Below are positions 33,800 through 43,887 of a stretch of 64,000 bases of DNA, piece after piece. The position numbers were made by a program, and so were the translations under genes. The stretch spans positions 62,001-126,000 of the forward strand of contig CAZJVD010000008.1 in NCBI GenBank assembly GCA_964549505.1, read 5' to 3'. This DNA comes from CAZJVD01 sp964549505 (lineage in GTDB: Bacteria > Bdellovibrionota > UBA1018 > CAZJVD01). The notes under the pieces are model-generated. The model did not search any database, was not told where the DNA came from, and saw only the letters and a program-made list of their open reading frames with translations. Positions within the stretch are counted from its first letter, which is position 1; each line of letters opens with the position of its first letter.

Positions 33800-35527
33800 A
33801 TGAGCAGGTACACAGTGGTTGTTGTTGGTCTCGGTCTTCTCACGCTTGTGAGTCAATCCTTAGCTTCGGCTCCCTCTTCGGCGGAGCTAGCTTTTGCCGA
33901 CCCTAATGGTCGTCCGATCCGGACGTTCACGTTTCGGCACGAAGTAGCGCGGTGGTTACCCTCACCGTCGTCATCACCATCGGAAAGTCGCGATATCCTT
34001 TTTGATGAAGCAAAGTTTTGGATGGCCGAAACCTTTGCCCAGCACGGCGTGGAGCCCAGCTCGTTGCAGCCGGACTCGATTTCCGAACTCAGACTGAGCA
34101 CGATCGGTTCGACAGACAAGCTGGCGGTACGATTCACACAACGGCACGACGGGATCGCTGTCCCGGACGCTACCGTGAACGTCCTTTTTGATCTGAACAC
34201 CCGTCGTCTCCTTGCGATCGCAACCAGTGCGGTACCCGCAAGTGATTTTCTTCAACTCACGCCAAAACTTTCAAAGAAAGCAGCCCGTCTTCAAGCGGCA
34301 CAGCTGTGGGATGCAGGTGATCGCGTCGAGATCGCCGGTACGGTTTGGGCACCGATTGCCACCAACCATAAATACTTTCGTGAGCGCGCCTATCATATCA
34401 AGCGCTACGTTTCGCCAACCGACACTCATCCTAAGAGCGAAGCATGGATTGGAATGACTTCAGGAAAGGTCCTCAAGTCCGAGTCGAATGAGTACGATTT
34501 TGATGTGAATGGAAACGTCCGTGCATGGGTTTCTCAAGGCATCAGCCCGGACACGTCGAGCTACACGCTGGGCTCTCAACCGATGGGTGGCATCACAGTC
34601 ACGACGTCGGAAGGACAGTCGGTGGTTACCGATTTTATCACCGGAAATTTCACTGTTCCGGTCACAAACTTTCCAGTGAGTATCTCTGTCACTCTGAATG
34701 GACCTTATCTTCAGACGAACACCCTCACCGGCTCGCCACTGCAGACAGCTGTGCAGTTAACCAGTGTGCCGCGAACATTTTCTATTGTGCTGAACAACTC
34801 GCCCTCGGAAGAAGTAACAGCGCAGGTAAACGCAGCTTACTGGGCGAACCGATTGCGAAACTGGATCAAGTACACAAACGCGAATGACACCGTGATGGAC
34901 TTCACGATGGTCATGGACGCCAACCGGCCTAACTACGCCTGCGCAGCCAGCTTTTCGGGCCTTTCCGTTCGCTTCGGAATGGCAGGCACTGCGTTCGTTC
35001 AAGGGCTGGGTTACACGACCTGTCCGAACAGCAGCTTTCACGCTTGGGTGACGCACGAAGCAGGGCACTGGCTCAATCTTCGTTATGGAACAGGAAACAG
35101 TCTCTTAGGAATGGGCGAAGGCGCCGCTGATGCGTTTGCTATGTACGTTGCGGACAATAGCGTCGTCGGTAAGGACTATTACGGTCCAGGCACCGTTGTT
35201 CGGAACGGCGACAATACGCGCACATTCTGCGGTGACACCAATCTGGGTTGTTACGGCGAGTCTCATAAAGATGGAGAAGTCTTGATGGGAGCACTCTGGA
35301 AGGTGCGGAGCACGCTTCAGCTGCCGTCCGCTTATGGCCGTCGTCCGGGTGGCCTGATAGCGGATCGTCTTCTCAATAGCTGGTTCAATGCCTTTGACGA
35401 TCAGTACATTCAATCCGTCATCAAGACGCACTGGCTGATTCTGGATGATGATGACGGCAATCTACAAAATGGCACACCCCACGCCACTGAGATCAGCGCA
35501 GGGTTTGCCGCACAAGGAATTCTTTAA
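33800..35527 (+). CDS. Secreted gluzincin metalloprotease with FTP-like propeptide
   Basis: 575 residues with a signal peptide (residues 1 to about 24). An FTP-like propeptide (about 90-150, V-R-F-T-Q-R-H-D-G-I-A-V-P-D-A-T-V) and a putative beta-sandwich insert (about 240-330) precede the catalytic part. The zinc motif is HEAGH (His419 and His423) and the third ligand is probably Glu440 in GEGAADAF, the E-x-x-x-D pattern of M4/M36-like gluzincins. It is a broad-specificity secreted endopeptidase by family. A long gap of Gly/Asn/Cys-containing sequence follows the active site. It is not an exact fit to M4 or M36, so the subfamily is open. Confidence 0.8.
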   Translation: MSRYTVVVVGLGLLTLVSQSLASAPSSAELAFADPNGRPIRTFTFRHEVARWLPSPSSSPSESRDILFDEAKFWMAETFAQHGVEPSSLQPDSISELRLSTIGSTDKLAVRFTQRHDGIAVPDATVNVLFDLNTRRLLAIATSAVPASDFLQLTPKLSKKAARLQAAQLWDAGDRVEIAGTVWAPIATNHKYFRERAYHIKRYVSPTDTHPKSEAWIGMTSGKVLKSESNEYDFDVNGNVRAWVSQGISPDTSSYTLGSQPMGGITVTTSEGQSVVTDFITGNFTVPVTNFPVSISVTLNGPYLQTNTLTGSPLQTAVQLTSVPRTFSIVLNNSPSEEVTAQVNAAYWANRLRNWIKYTNANDTVMDFTMVMDANRPNYACAASFSGLSVRFGMAGTAFVQGLGYTTCPNSSFHAWVTHEAGHWLNLRYGTGNSLLGMGEGAADAFAMYVADNSVVGKDYYGPGTVVRNGDNTRTFCGDTNLGCYGESHKDGEVLMGALWKVRSTLQLPSAYGRRPGGLIADRLLNSWFNAFDDQYIQSVIKTHWLILDDDDGNLQNGTPHATEISAGFAAQGIL

Positions 35528-35531
35528 GAAG

Positions 35532-35930
35532 TTACGGAGCCGGTGCTGACGAGAGGACCGGATACTTTTTGCAGCTACTCGGCTGTTCGCCGTAAGCCAC
35601 CATGTCGGCCGCACTCATGAGTGCGACGCCAGCCCCGAGTCTCCACGCTGCTTCGACGTTCGCGTGAGTCGGTAGCACACCGCTGTTAGGTACGATGTAC
35701 GACACAAAGAATGACGAACCGTTCGGTCGAAAACCCGTGAGGAGCCTGCTCGAAAGCACGCCATACACCGTCTTGCCGGAGGTCATGAAGTCGCCGCCGC
35801 CACAAAGGACGATCATGTAGTTTGGATTGCTAGAACCTCTGATCAATTGTGCTGACTGCGCTGAAACCCCTACACTTGGAGCCGCCATCGCAATTCCGAA
35901 TACCAAAACCATCCACGCACTCGTTTTCAT
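35532..35930 (-). CDS. Small secreted hypothetical protein
   Basis: 132 residues from ATG at 35930, chosen for the AAGGAGAT site 5 nt upstream. A clear signal peptide (MKTSAWMVLVFGIAMAAP, cleaved near VSAQSA). The mature part is short, with two Cys and a Gly/Ser-rich core (CGGGDFMTSGKTVYG). Not recognised. It is convergent with the protease gene, with 4 bp between stops. The two neighbours on its strand are also secreted. Confidence 0.65.
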   Translation of the reverse strand: MKTSAWMVLVFGIAMAAPSVGVSAQSAQLIRGSSNPNYMIVLCGGGDFMTSGKTVYGVLSSRLLTGFRPNGSSFFVSYIVPNSGVLPTHANVEAAWRLGAGVALMSAADMVAYGEQPSSCKKYPVLSSAPAP

Positions 35931-35985
35931 TTCGATCTCCTTAAAAATTTTTCTGTATGATTTCATTTTCTCTCAAAGCTCCCAT

Positions 35986-37062
35986 TTAAAATAAGAGAAT
36001 ATCCAAGATAGCGACGCTGTACCCGCTCACCGGAACACTTCCGGACGAGGTGTAGCGCACGCAGTTGATCGCTGGCAGTGGTGCCAGGTTTACCGCAAAC
36101 GTACCGTGGGCAGAGCCCGGTGGAACGTTCGCAAGTATGTCCGTAATCTGCGTTGCTGTCTGCGGGAGGAATGTCCACTCGCTGACAAGCTGTGAAGATA
36201 CGGTGTCCGTAAACACAAACGGAAACCCAGACAGACCCGTCACCGAAGCCGCTGACAACTCAGGAGGCAGACCTACCTGTCCAGCGTACGGATTGTCACA
36301 AGTGATCGGCTGCGTTTCGTTATGAACTGGAAAGTTCAGCTGCGACCCTGATGTATTGAGCCACGCGTTTGTTGCGCGCAACAACGGAAGGCTACCGATC
36401 AAGCTCTGAACGATCTGCGTACCGGGCTTGAGGATAACGAGTGTTGAGAAAGGTCCTGCCGTGAATCCACTTCCTGAGCCACCGCTGTACGCAGGATAAA
36501 GATCATGCTGGCCAACGGCGCTGAAGCTATAGGTGTCACCGTTCGTAGCCGTACAGACAGCTGTCGTGTTAGCGCCTGTGATTCCGTCACCTGCGTAGAA
36601 AAGACTCTGACCGCCTGGCCACGTTGTGACGTTCGCGTTTCGTATACTGACAGCCGCCGGCTGACCGTTCACGAGCGTCGATCCGCCCGAGAGCACATCG
36701 AACACCCCGTTGAGGGTTGCCTGAATCGAAAACTGAACAACCTGAGGCCCCATCACCGAAGACGCGCAATCGTCGCCTGTTCCGGTGGAGTTCTGTTGGG
36801 TCGCCAACGAGCCCTGATCGATCACGACTTGAGTTTGGCAAGCGATGTCGGGCACACCCGACACAGGACACGAGCTCGCATCGTTATTAAATGCGAAACC
36901 GCCCCATCCAGCAGAGGACTGCTGAACGAGGAACATCCACGAACAGAAGGCCGAATTACAGTAATTGAGCGGGACGACGGCCGCAGCACTCGTCGCCCAC
37001 AAAAGTCCTAACCCTGCTCCGAGCAGGGAAAAGCTTCGAAAATTTGCCGTTGTTGGTTTCAT
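35986..37062 (-). CDS. Secreted hypothetical protein, Cys-containing beta-rich
   Basis: 358 residues from ATG at 37062 with GGGGGAT just upstream. A signal peptide ends near SAAAVVP. The mature protein is Gly/Ser/Thr/Asn rich with about ten Cys, in the style of an extracellular disulfide-bonded beta protein. No known motif seen. It precedes the 132-residue secreted protein gene on the same strand (55 bp). Confidence 0.6.
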   Translation of the reverse strand: MKPTTANFRSFSLLGAGLGLLWATSAAAVVPLNYCNSAFCSWMFLVQQSSAGWGGFAFNNDASSCPVSGVPDIACQTQVVIDQGSLATQQNSTGTGDDCASSVMGPQVVQFSIQATLNGVFDVLSGGSTLVNGQPAAVSIRNANVTTWPGGQSLFYAGDGITGANTTAVCTATNGDTYSFSAVGQHDLYPAYSGGSGSGFTAGPFSTLVILKPGTQIVQSLIGSLPLLRATNAWLNTSGSQLNFPVHNETQPITCDNPYAGQVGLPPELSAASVTGLSGFPFVFTDTVSSQLVSEWTFLPQTATQITDILANVPPGSAHGTFAVNLAPLPAINCVRYTSSGSVPVSGYSVAILDILLF

Positions 37063-37167
37063 CCAAATCCCCCAGTTAAAAAATAGTGTACTCAACTAGT
37101 CTACTGACTGACGCACTGAGTTTCAATAAATAGGCGCCTAGTAATTTCAACTAGTTAGGCTGATTTG

Positions 37168-38493
37168 TTAAGATCCGGTAACAGGTCTGTCGCTTGAGAC
37201 CTCAGGGGAGTTCTCAGGTAGAGCAAGCCTGTAAATCTGATTAGCCTTTCGGGATCTGGGCCTGAAATCTTGAAAAAGAAGGTGATTCTGGCCCTTGGCG
37301 CCACCTAACTCACCAGAGTCGATTACAAGCCCATAAAAGGCATGTCCGTCCGTCACAAGCGGCTCGGACTTGAGCACCTTCCAGACAGCACCTTTCTGAG
37401 CCACTTGAAACGACGTGAGCGATGCCGGAACCTTTTTCTGAGGGTTTCCATAACTGGATCCTGCTACCAGAAGCCCGTGGTTCTTACGATAAACGAAGTC
37501 CGTGATATACGGCACACCCACCTCCACCTCGACGCACGCTATCTCGGTCTTATTCTTCTCCGTACAGTGAGTGAGAACACGCCCCTCAGTGAGAGCCAGA
37601 AGCTCAAGCGGTTCAGAACGAATCACAGTCGGCTGGAAAAACGGCGCGGGCCCGGACACGACCCTCATTCGGCTTTTCACGCGCGTCGTTTTCTTTGTTG
37701 ATTCGATCACGGTCACATAATTCGAGGCCTGAGCATTCCACGGAATCGCTGTCGCCCCTCCCCCGGCACTTTGATACGGCTCCTCGTTATACTCCTTAGC
37801 CGCGGTCACGAGCGCGCCACTGTGGGCGTCAAGACCGACGCCACCCAGCGCGTACAATCGATTTTCACTGATTTTTACGAGATTTTTTAGAGTGCGATCC
37901 GGACTCAGACAATCGATCGTTGCGAAACGCTTTCCAGGAAACCGGTCTTTGCCGGGCTTCCCGGTCTTATCCAGTACGTGCGCAAATTCGATATGCTCGA
38001 GGGCCGAAACAAGGAACGAATCTTTTGAACAACTTGCGAAGGCCTTACGAAGCGGTAAGACCGAAACGATGTTGGCGTAAGGAGCTGAAATAAAATCCTT
38101 CAGCGTCCACTTTCCATCAGCTCCACCCTTTGCCACAAAAAATCCTCGGTCCTGGTGCGAGTTCAGCGATGACAGAAACGTGTTTTCACTCACCGCTTTA
38201 GGTGGCTCGTAGGTCGTTCCCCAAAACACCAACGCATGATCAAAACCGAACGCAAGGCTACGACCAAGCGACACCGTCTTCTTTGAGCGACTTTCCCTGA
38301 TGGTGTCACCTGTGATCAATGTCTCGAGCTTGCACGAAGGCGCAAGACACCTCGGGGTCAGAGCTTCGAGCCCGTACACCGGATGAGGTTCGTCTTCCAT
38401 GGAGTCTCCAGCTTGGGCATCTCCTATGTGCAGAAAACAACTAAGCAGGTTTGCTGTACAAAAAAAGGACAGAGCGGTCAGAGTTCGAAGCAT
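37168..38493 (-). CDS. Secreted hypothetical protein
   Basis: 441 residues with a signal peptide (cleaved near GDAQAGDS). Repeated short strand-turn segments with Gly/Leu/Val-rich blades (KTVSLGRSLAFGFD, ENRLYALGGVG, NHGLLVAGSSYG) suggest a beta-propeller, but I could not count blades. Cys pairs probably form disulfides. No catalytic motif is visible. It is the third of three secreted genes on the minus strand; its start region is divergent from the pseudopilin-like gene. Confidence 0.55.
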   Translation of the reverse strand: MLRTLTALSFFCTANLLSCFLHIGDAQAGDSMEDEPHPVYGLEALTPRCLAPSCKLETLITGDTIRESRSKKTVSLGRSLAFGFDHALVFWGTTYEPPKAVSENTFLSSLNSHQDRGFFVAKGGADGKWTLKDFISAPYANIVSVLPLRKAFASCSKDSFLVSALEHIEFAHVLDKTGKPGKDRFPGKRFATIDCLSPDRTLKNLVKISENRLYALGGVGLDAHSGALVTAAKEYNEEPYQSAGGGATAIPWNAQASNYVTVIESTKKTTRVKSRMRVVSGPAPFFQPTVIRSEPLELLALTEGRVLTHCTEKNKTEIACVEVEVGVPYITDFVYRKNHGLLVAGSSYGNPQKKVPASLTSFQVAQKGAVWKVLKSEPLVTDGHAFYGLVIDSGELGGAKGQNHLLFQDFRPRSRKANQIYRLALPENSPEVSSDRPVTGS

Positions 38494-38601
38494 GCATTCA
38501 GTTTAGAGGGGATCCCGGTCGATCGGTTTTACCACCTCGTCACACGGCAATTGACGCCCTACCTTAACAATGGCGATCAGGTCGTTTGGTACACTGGAGG
38601 C

Positions 38602-40086
38602 GTGGGATCATTAAAACGGGGAAAGAACGCCTGGCTGGGTCGGGCCGGTTTTTCTATCATTCAAGTACTCGTCGCCTTCGCGCTCCTGGGAATCTTAGTC
38701 GCGGTCATCAATCAGATGATGACCGTCCTCAATCGTTCGCTTCAGGGGGGATCGAATCAGCGCGATCTCATCGACTTCGACCGCAACATCACGCAGATTC
38801 TAGGCGACGCCAACCACTGTCGCTGCAGCTTAACAACCCCCGTAGCTACACCACTAGTATTTAATATTCCGGTGGCGCCCGGAACCTCAACCGTCGCCGT
38901 CAATCAGCTCGCCTACTTCGACCAGGCCTGTAACCCATTGCCAGGACTCGGAATTGTCGGCGCAGCAGGAACCAACCTCCCAACCTCACCCGAGTGGAAC
39001 CTAACGACGTCGCAGATCACGAACATTTCGGCTGTTGATCCAGGTCAGACCATCTACGCGGGAACCTACTCGTACACCGTCACGCGCGTCGGTGCGAGCA
39101 CAGCCATTGGATCGCCGGTGATGTCAGGTAGTTTTCAAATGCAGTTTTCAGCAACGCCCAATGTTCCACTTGTGGGTCAAGCAACGCTCACGAATTGCAT
39201 CATCAACCCGACCAACATCCCTGAGACAAAATGGCAGCTCAACTTTGCGAGCGTGAATCGATACCTGCTCCAAAATCGAATCAACAACTCAGCCAACATC
39301 ACACTCCAGATGAATGACGGGACGTTTTTTACAAACACACCGGGCTCTGCTTTTCCCGTCGTGACCGTCGCTCCTCTCGGCTTGAGAGTCGACTTCAACG
39401 TTGCCGGTAACTACGACGGATCGCCCGTCGATACGGCCGATACCTGGTACTACCTGTACGCGGTTCCCAATGCGGCGGACAACGGTGCTTTTCGTCCGAT
39501 GATCTCGATCAATCCGCCGATCAACGGCGTCGGTCCAACCGGCTTTCCCGTGTGGAAGTTTCTGGGAGCGCTTTACAACAATACTTCCGGCGACATCATG
39601 GCTATGTCGGGTGTTGGCAATCGCTACGTTTATCGTACCGACATTAGCCCAAACCCAGGTCCTCCTTTACAAGAGACCATCCTCACCAGCGCCATCGACG
39701 TGAACTCGCAGACCGCGCCCATGCGCTGGGTGCCTCCGACAGCGCGACTCGCGATTCTTCGAGTCGGCGCTCAAAACGCTGCGGCTGTGGGTAATCTAGC
39801 TGTGTATGTGGGTCCGCGCGGAACGACAACTTTGGGAGCCGGCACGAGTGCACTTCTGACGGGTTTCACGATTCCACCCGGACAGACGCTCTACGAGTAC
39901 ATCGAAGTTCCTGTTTTCCAACTTCTCTCGTGGATCGGAGCACCGCCGAACTGTTCCATACTTGGTGGTACAGCCATCCCGACGTGTCACGCCGTTACGT
40001 TCTTCACGAATGCGGGAACCATCGGTGCCGGCAGCAGCACGTACGTACGCGTGGCCGGCTGGGAAGACAACTGGGTCTACAACTAG
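38602..40086 (+). CDS. Pseudopilin-like protein with type IV prepilin leader
   Basis: About 494 residues from GTG at 38602 (GGAGG just upstream, tight spacing). The N-terminus is a prepilin: GRAG|FSIIQVLVAFALLGILV, with Gly-Phe cleavage and a 20-residue hydrophobic helix. The usual Glu at mature position 5 is Gln here; that Glu guides pilin assembly, so this may be an atypical or minor pilin. The rest (about 460 residues) is far longer than a typical pilin (150-200) and beta-rich. No PilA/PilW neighbours or assembly genes are seen. Confidence 0.65.
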   Translation: MGSLKRGKNAWLGRAGFSIIQVLVAFALLGILVAVINQMMTVLNRSLQGGSNQRDLIDFDRNITQILGDANHCRCSLTTPVATPLVFNIPVAPGTSTVAVNQLAYFDQACNPLPGLGIVGAAGTNLPTSPEWNLTTSQITNISAVDPGQTIYAGTYSYTVTRVGASTAIGSPVMSGSFQMQFSATPNVPLVGQATLTNCIINPTNIPETKWQLNFASVNRYLLQNRINNSANITLQMNDGTFFTNTPGSAFPVVTVAPLGLRVDFNVAGNYDGSPVDTADTWYYLYAVPNAADNGAFRPMISINPPINGVGPTGFPVWKFLGALYNNTSGDIMAMSGVGNRYVYRTDISPNPGPPLQETILTSAIDVNSQTAPMRWVPPTARLAILRVGAQNAAAVGNLAVYVGPRGTTTLGAGTSALLTGFTIPPGQTLYEYIEVPVFQLLSWIGAPPNCSILGGTAIPTCHAVTFFTNAGTIGAGSSTYVRVAGWEDNWVYN

Positions 40087-40089
40087 ACT

Positions 40090-41154
40090 CTAGAGCTTGA
40101 GTTCGCGCTCCAACACTTCCAAAACCGGCTCTACTTGCGACCGTACGCCAAGAGAAATCCGTAGACACTGATCGAGAGGGGTATCGCTACCACTCTCTCG
40201 AACTAAAATCCCCTTTGCCTCGCTGCTCTTGATCACACCGGCGATATGAGTCTTGCCGATCTTAACGTTCACAAAGTTAGTGGCTGACGGATACACCAGG
40301 ATGTCGTGTTTCTTTCCCCAAGCTTGAACGGCTCCGCGCGCTTGCAGAACTTCCCCGACATACGCATCGATCACTTGAGGTGTCTCAAGAAGCTCGAGCG
40401 CGACTTCTTCGGCAAAAGAGTTGATCTCGTACATGGGGCGCCACTTCGACAGCAACTCGATCCCTTCTTGCTGCCCAATTGTGTAACCCACGCGCAAACC
40501 CGCTAACCCGCAGGCTTTCGAAAACGTACGCGAAACCAGCAGATTCCCGAACTCAGACACCAACGTCGCCGCCGTCGTTTTCGTAAAATGAAAATACGCC
40601 TCGTCGACAAGGACCGGGCAGTCCGATCGAGCGGCCGCCTGAACAATCGTTCGCAACTCCGCAACACTCATCTCGGTGCCGGACGGACTGTTGGGGTTAG
40701 CGATGTAGACTAGTGCCGTTTTCTCTGAGATGGCGTCAGCTATCTTCGATGCGTTCATCGAAAGATCGGACTCCATCATCACCGGTTTCATCTTCGCCTG
40801 AAACAGTTTTCCGTAGACACCGACCATTGCAAATGTCGGCGCCGTGAAAACCACTTCGTCACCTGGGCTCACAAACGTTTCAAAACCGGCTTTGATCGCG
40901 GGATCAGATCCAGCAAAGAGTGCAATCTGTTCAGGTGCCAATGAAAGCCATGTCGCGAGTTTCTTCTTCAGCTTTTCTGTTTCCGGATAGGCCGTAAAAA
41001 AATCCGGAGCCATCCGCTTCCAGACTCGTTCAAGAAAGTCCTTCTGGAAAGCTGTCGTGCGCTCGTTCTTGTCGAGACGAACAAAACGCAATCGCTCTCC
41101 TTGCGGATTAGAAAGTCGTTTGACATCTCGAAGATGAGGTTTGTTTGTTCGCAT
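40090..41154 (-). CDS. HisC-type PLP aminotransferase
   Basis: 354 residues, class I/II aminotransferase, closest in style to histidinol-phosphate aminotransferases. Motifs: NPNSPSG, VLVDEAYFHF, and the PLP lysine in SRTFSKACGLAGLRVGY. The Arg for the carboxylate is in the C-terminal LRISLGV. It could transaminate histidinol phosphate or a related phospho-keto compound. It heads the minus-strand part of the sugar/cyclitol cluster, so an amino-sugar or aminocyclitol step is possible. No other his genes are near. Confidence 0.82.
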   Translation of the reverse strand: MRTNKPHLRDVKRLSNPQGERLRFVRLDKNERTTAFQKDFLERVWKRMAPDFFTAYPETEKLKKKLATWLSLAPEQIALFAGSDPAIKAGFETFVSPGDEVVFTAPTFAMVGVYGKLFQAKMKPVMMESDLSMNASKIADAISEKTALVYIANPNSPSGTEMSVAELRTIVQAAARSDCPVLVDEAYFHFTKTTAATLVSEFGNLLVSRTFSKACGLAGLRVGYTIGQQEGIELLSKWRPMYEINSFAEEVALELLETPQVIDAYVGEVLQARGAVQAWGKKHDILVYPSATNFVNVKIGKTHIAGVIKSSEAKGILVRESGSDTPLDQCLRISLGVRSQVEPVLEVLERELKL

Positions 41155-41166
41155 AAGAGCCTCGCT

Positions 41167-41883
41167 TTAGCGTGTGATAAACATCGTCGTCATCCAGACT
41201 TCCTTGAGCGGACAAATCGCCGAGCCCGTCACCGGATGAACATAACTGTGTCGCGAACTTTTTCGATGGCCCGTGCAGAGCGAACGTACGGTTTCGATCG
41301 ACTCACCGACTTCGATCACGTTGTACGGAAGACGGGCCTTCTCGTTTTCTGGATTGTTCCCATCGAGATTCATATTGAGATACGACGTCGCCTTGTCCTC
41401 AAGTGTCGACCCGGTCGTTTCACGAATGTCGATCAAAAGACCGCCCGAGGTCTTTGTCGCATCCCATGCGCCCCGGATCGTGTCGCGCCAGTTTTCAGAG
41501 AGCGGCAAGATACCCAAACACAGAACGAGATCAAACTGCTCGCCGGCAACGTTGGAAAAATCATTCTCAGCCACATGAAAAAACCGTTGATCGGGGTACG
41601 CTTGCTTAGCCTCGGCGATCATCGAGGGACTGATATCGATCCCCGTGTATGAGAAACTCTTTACGCACTGACGCAAAACGCCCGCAAACCCTCCGACAGC
41701 GCACCCGACATCGAGTACGGACACGCCTTCACGAATCGCGTCTTTTAAAAAAACCCATTCGGACGGGTACATCCCCGAAACATCGTTTCGGCGACCCATA
41801 AAGTGTTTGACGACCGCGTCGAGACTCCAAGCCTTTGCATTAGCGTCGCTGCTCACCGATGTGCCTGCTGGTGCGTTTACCAT
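41167..41883 (-). CDS. Class I SAM-dependent methyltransferase
   Basis: 238 residues. SAM-binding motif I is VLDVGCAVGGFAG (about 55-68), followed by YTGIDISPSMIAEAK and a motif II-like FDLVLCLGILP. The C-terminal part (about 175-235) is substrate-binding and Cys-containing. It is 12 bp upstream of the aminotransferase on the same strand and divergent from the carbamoyltransferase. A sugar O- or N-methylation is a reasonable inference from context. Confidence 0.82.
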   Translation of the reverse strand: MVNAPAGTSVSSDANAKAWSLDAVVKHFMGRRNDVSGMYPSEWVFLKDAIREGVSVLDVGCAVGGFAGVLRQCVKSFSYTGIDISPSMIAEAKQAYPDQRFFHVAENDFSNVAGEQFDLVLCLGILPLSENWRDTIRGAWDATKTSGGLLIDIRETTGSTLEDKATSYLNMNLDGNNPENEKARLPYNVIEVGESIETVRSLCTGHRKSSRHSYVHPVTGSAICPLKEVWMTTMFITR

Positions 41884-41922
41884 CTTTTCAATGCCTCGCC
41901 CTCAAGGTAGATAAACACTTAA

Positions 41923-43887
41923 GTGGAGCGCCCATTACCTTATCTTCTAGGTCTGAATATCGGAAGGATGGATCCTTCGGCAACCCTTTTTCGGGGCACC
42001 GAAGTGATCGCCCACGTCGAGGAAGAACGCTTCTCGCGAAACAAGAAAGCGCCGGGGGAGTTTCCGATTCAAGCAATCGGCTACTGCCTCGATCTCGTTC
42101 CCGGTGGACTCGCAGGCATTGAGTCCATCAATCTTGGATTCGACTACGATCTCTATACGTTGGACGTGCCCAGCTACTTCTTAAAAGAGTGGCACGCGTA
42201 CCCAAGTAAGCCAAAAGAAGCGCTGAGTTACGAACTCAAACTCTTACAAGACAATCACCCTGCTCTTGTTAAAGAAAAGATCTGGTCAGAGCTTCGTAAA
42301 GCCGGCTACCTGAAAGGCACTCCTGGTACGTCGGAGTATCGGGAACCGAAGTTTTCCTACTTTCACCACCATCGCGCCCACGCCACAACAGCACATCTTT
42401 GCAGCCCCTTTGAAAGCAGCCTCGGTCTGGTAGCGGACGGACGTTCCGAACTCGACACGGTCACGGTGTGGGACTGCAAGGGGTCCGACGTCAAAAAGCT
42501 TTACGCAAAAACATTGCCTCACTCCCTCGGCTGGGCCTACCGCGCGTTCACGCTCTTTTGTGGATTCGATGCGCACGAAGGCGAAGGCAAGCTGATGGGC
42601 CTGGCGCCCTACGGTCAACCCAACGCCGATCTTGATCGCAAGGTCGCCAAAGTCCTTCCCTGGCACACGGATGAAAATGGAGACTTTGATTTCAGCGTGG
42701 ACGCTCGCTACCTATATCTCGACAAGCGAGCCGCTGGGTATTCCTACCTCACCGAACTTTTCTTAGCCGAATTTGGAACTCCGTGTGGAAAGACATCGGA
42801 ACCACCGCAGTACTATCGCGATCTCGCGTACGCGTTTCAAGATCGCTTTGAGAAGACAGTTCTGCAGTTCGCCCGTAAATATCTCAAAAAGACGGGGCAT
42901 CGCTATCTCACGCTTTCGGGCGGTGTTTTCCTCAATTGCAAAGTGAGCGGTTATGTTTGGCGCGAGTGCCAAGACCTCCTCGATGGGATCTATATCTTTC
43001 CGATGAGTGGTGACGACGGAATTGGTTACGGCGCAAATCTCGTTTACGGTCTCGAAAACCTTTCGAAAGACCGCAAAGACTATAAACTCGAAACTGCTTA
43101 TCTCGGACCGAGCTTCACCGATGAGGAGATCGCCAAAGCCGCTGAGAACTTTCAGCTTCGTCAGAAGTTTTTGAAAGACGTTCAATATGAGGCACTCATA
43201 CGCTCGCTGGGACTCACCGATACGCCCGCCTCCTTGAAAGCGACCCTTGGCCGCAGCGCTGGTCACGGTGCCGGTGGCTATAGTGACGGCTACAACAAGA
43301 TTGCTCGCGCCGGACATGAGTTTTTGCGCGCGGGTCTCCGGAAGAGTTCTGCTGTTGTCGATGAAGCCGCCGATCGCTTAGCCGCAGGACAAGTCGTCGC
43401 TTGGTTTCAGGGACGCATGGAAGCTGGGCCACGGGCCCTCGGTTGTCGATCGATTTTGGCCGATCCCCGCACGCTTGAAAGCTGGAGACGCGTCAACGCG
43501 AAGGTCAAGTTTCGCGAACCGTGGCGACCGTTCTGTCCATCTGTGATTGCCGAAGCCGCGACCGACTATTTTGTTTTCCCAACTCAGTCGCCCTACATGA
43601 TCAACACGTTTCAGGTTTCGAAGCTTGCGCGCGAACGAGCGCCGGCCATTGTTCATGTCGACGGAACTGCGCGACCGCAGTTTTTGGAACGAAAGAAGAA
43701 TCCGCTTTTCTATGACCTGATCCGTGCTTTTGAAAAACGAACCGGTGTCCCGATCGTGCTTAATACCAGCATGAACATCAAGGGTGAGCCAATCTGTTGC
43801 ACTCCGGACGATGCGTTTCAGTTTTTCTTTGCGACCGATATCGATGCACTCGTGATCGGTTCGTATATTTTGGAAAAGAAAAAATGA
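41923..43887 (+). CDS. NodU/CmcH-family carbamoyltransferase
   Basis: 654 residues from GTG at 41923 (needed to keep the conserved start LGLNIGRMDPSATL). Kae1-like N-terminal domain with FHHHRAHATTAH metal/nucleotide motif and HEGEGKLMGLAPYG; C-terminal domain with GRMEAGPRALGCRSILADPR and LNTSMNIKGEP, the family signatures. Uses carbamoyl phosphate and ATP to carbamoylate a hydroxyl group of a sugar, antibiotic or Nod factor. It leads a seven-gene plus-strand run with overlapping or close joints, and its stop overlaps the next start (ATGA). Confidence 0.93.
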   Translation: MERPLPYLLGLNIGRMDPSATLFRGTEVIAHVEEERFSRNKKAPGEFPIQAIGYCLDLVPGGLAGIESINLGFDYDLYTLDVPSYFLKEWHAYPSKPKEALSYELKLLQDNHPALVKEKIWSELRKAGYLKGTPGTSEYREPKFSYFHHHRAHATTAHLCSPFESSLGLVADGRSELDTVTVWDCKGSDVKKLYAKTLPHSLGWAYRAFTLFCGFDAHEGEGKLMGLAPYGQPNADLDRKVAKVLPWHTDENGDFDFSVDARYLYLDKRAAGYSYLTELFLAEFGTPCGKTSEPPQYYRDLAYAFQDRFEKTVLQFARKYLKKTGHRYLTLSGGVFLNCKVSGYVWRECQDLLDGIYIFPMSGDDGIGYGANLVYGLENLSKDRKDYKLETAYLGPSFTDEEIAKAAENFQLRQKFLKDVQYEALIRSLGLTDTPASLKATLGRSAGHGAGGYSDGYNKIARAGHEFLRAGLRKSSAVVDEAADRLAAGQVVAWFQGRMEAGPRALGCRSILADPRTLESWRRVNAKVKFREPWRPFCPSVIAEAATDYFVFPTQSPYMINTFQVSKLARERAPAIVHVDGTARPQFLERKKNPLFYDLIRAFEKRTGVPIVLNTSMNIKGEPICCTPDDAFQFFFATDIDALVIGSYILEKKK

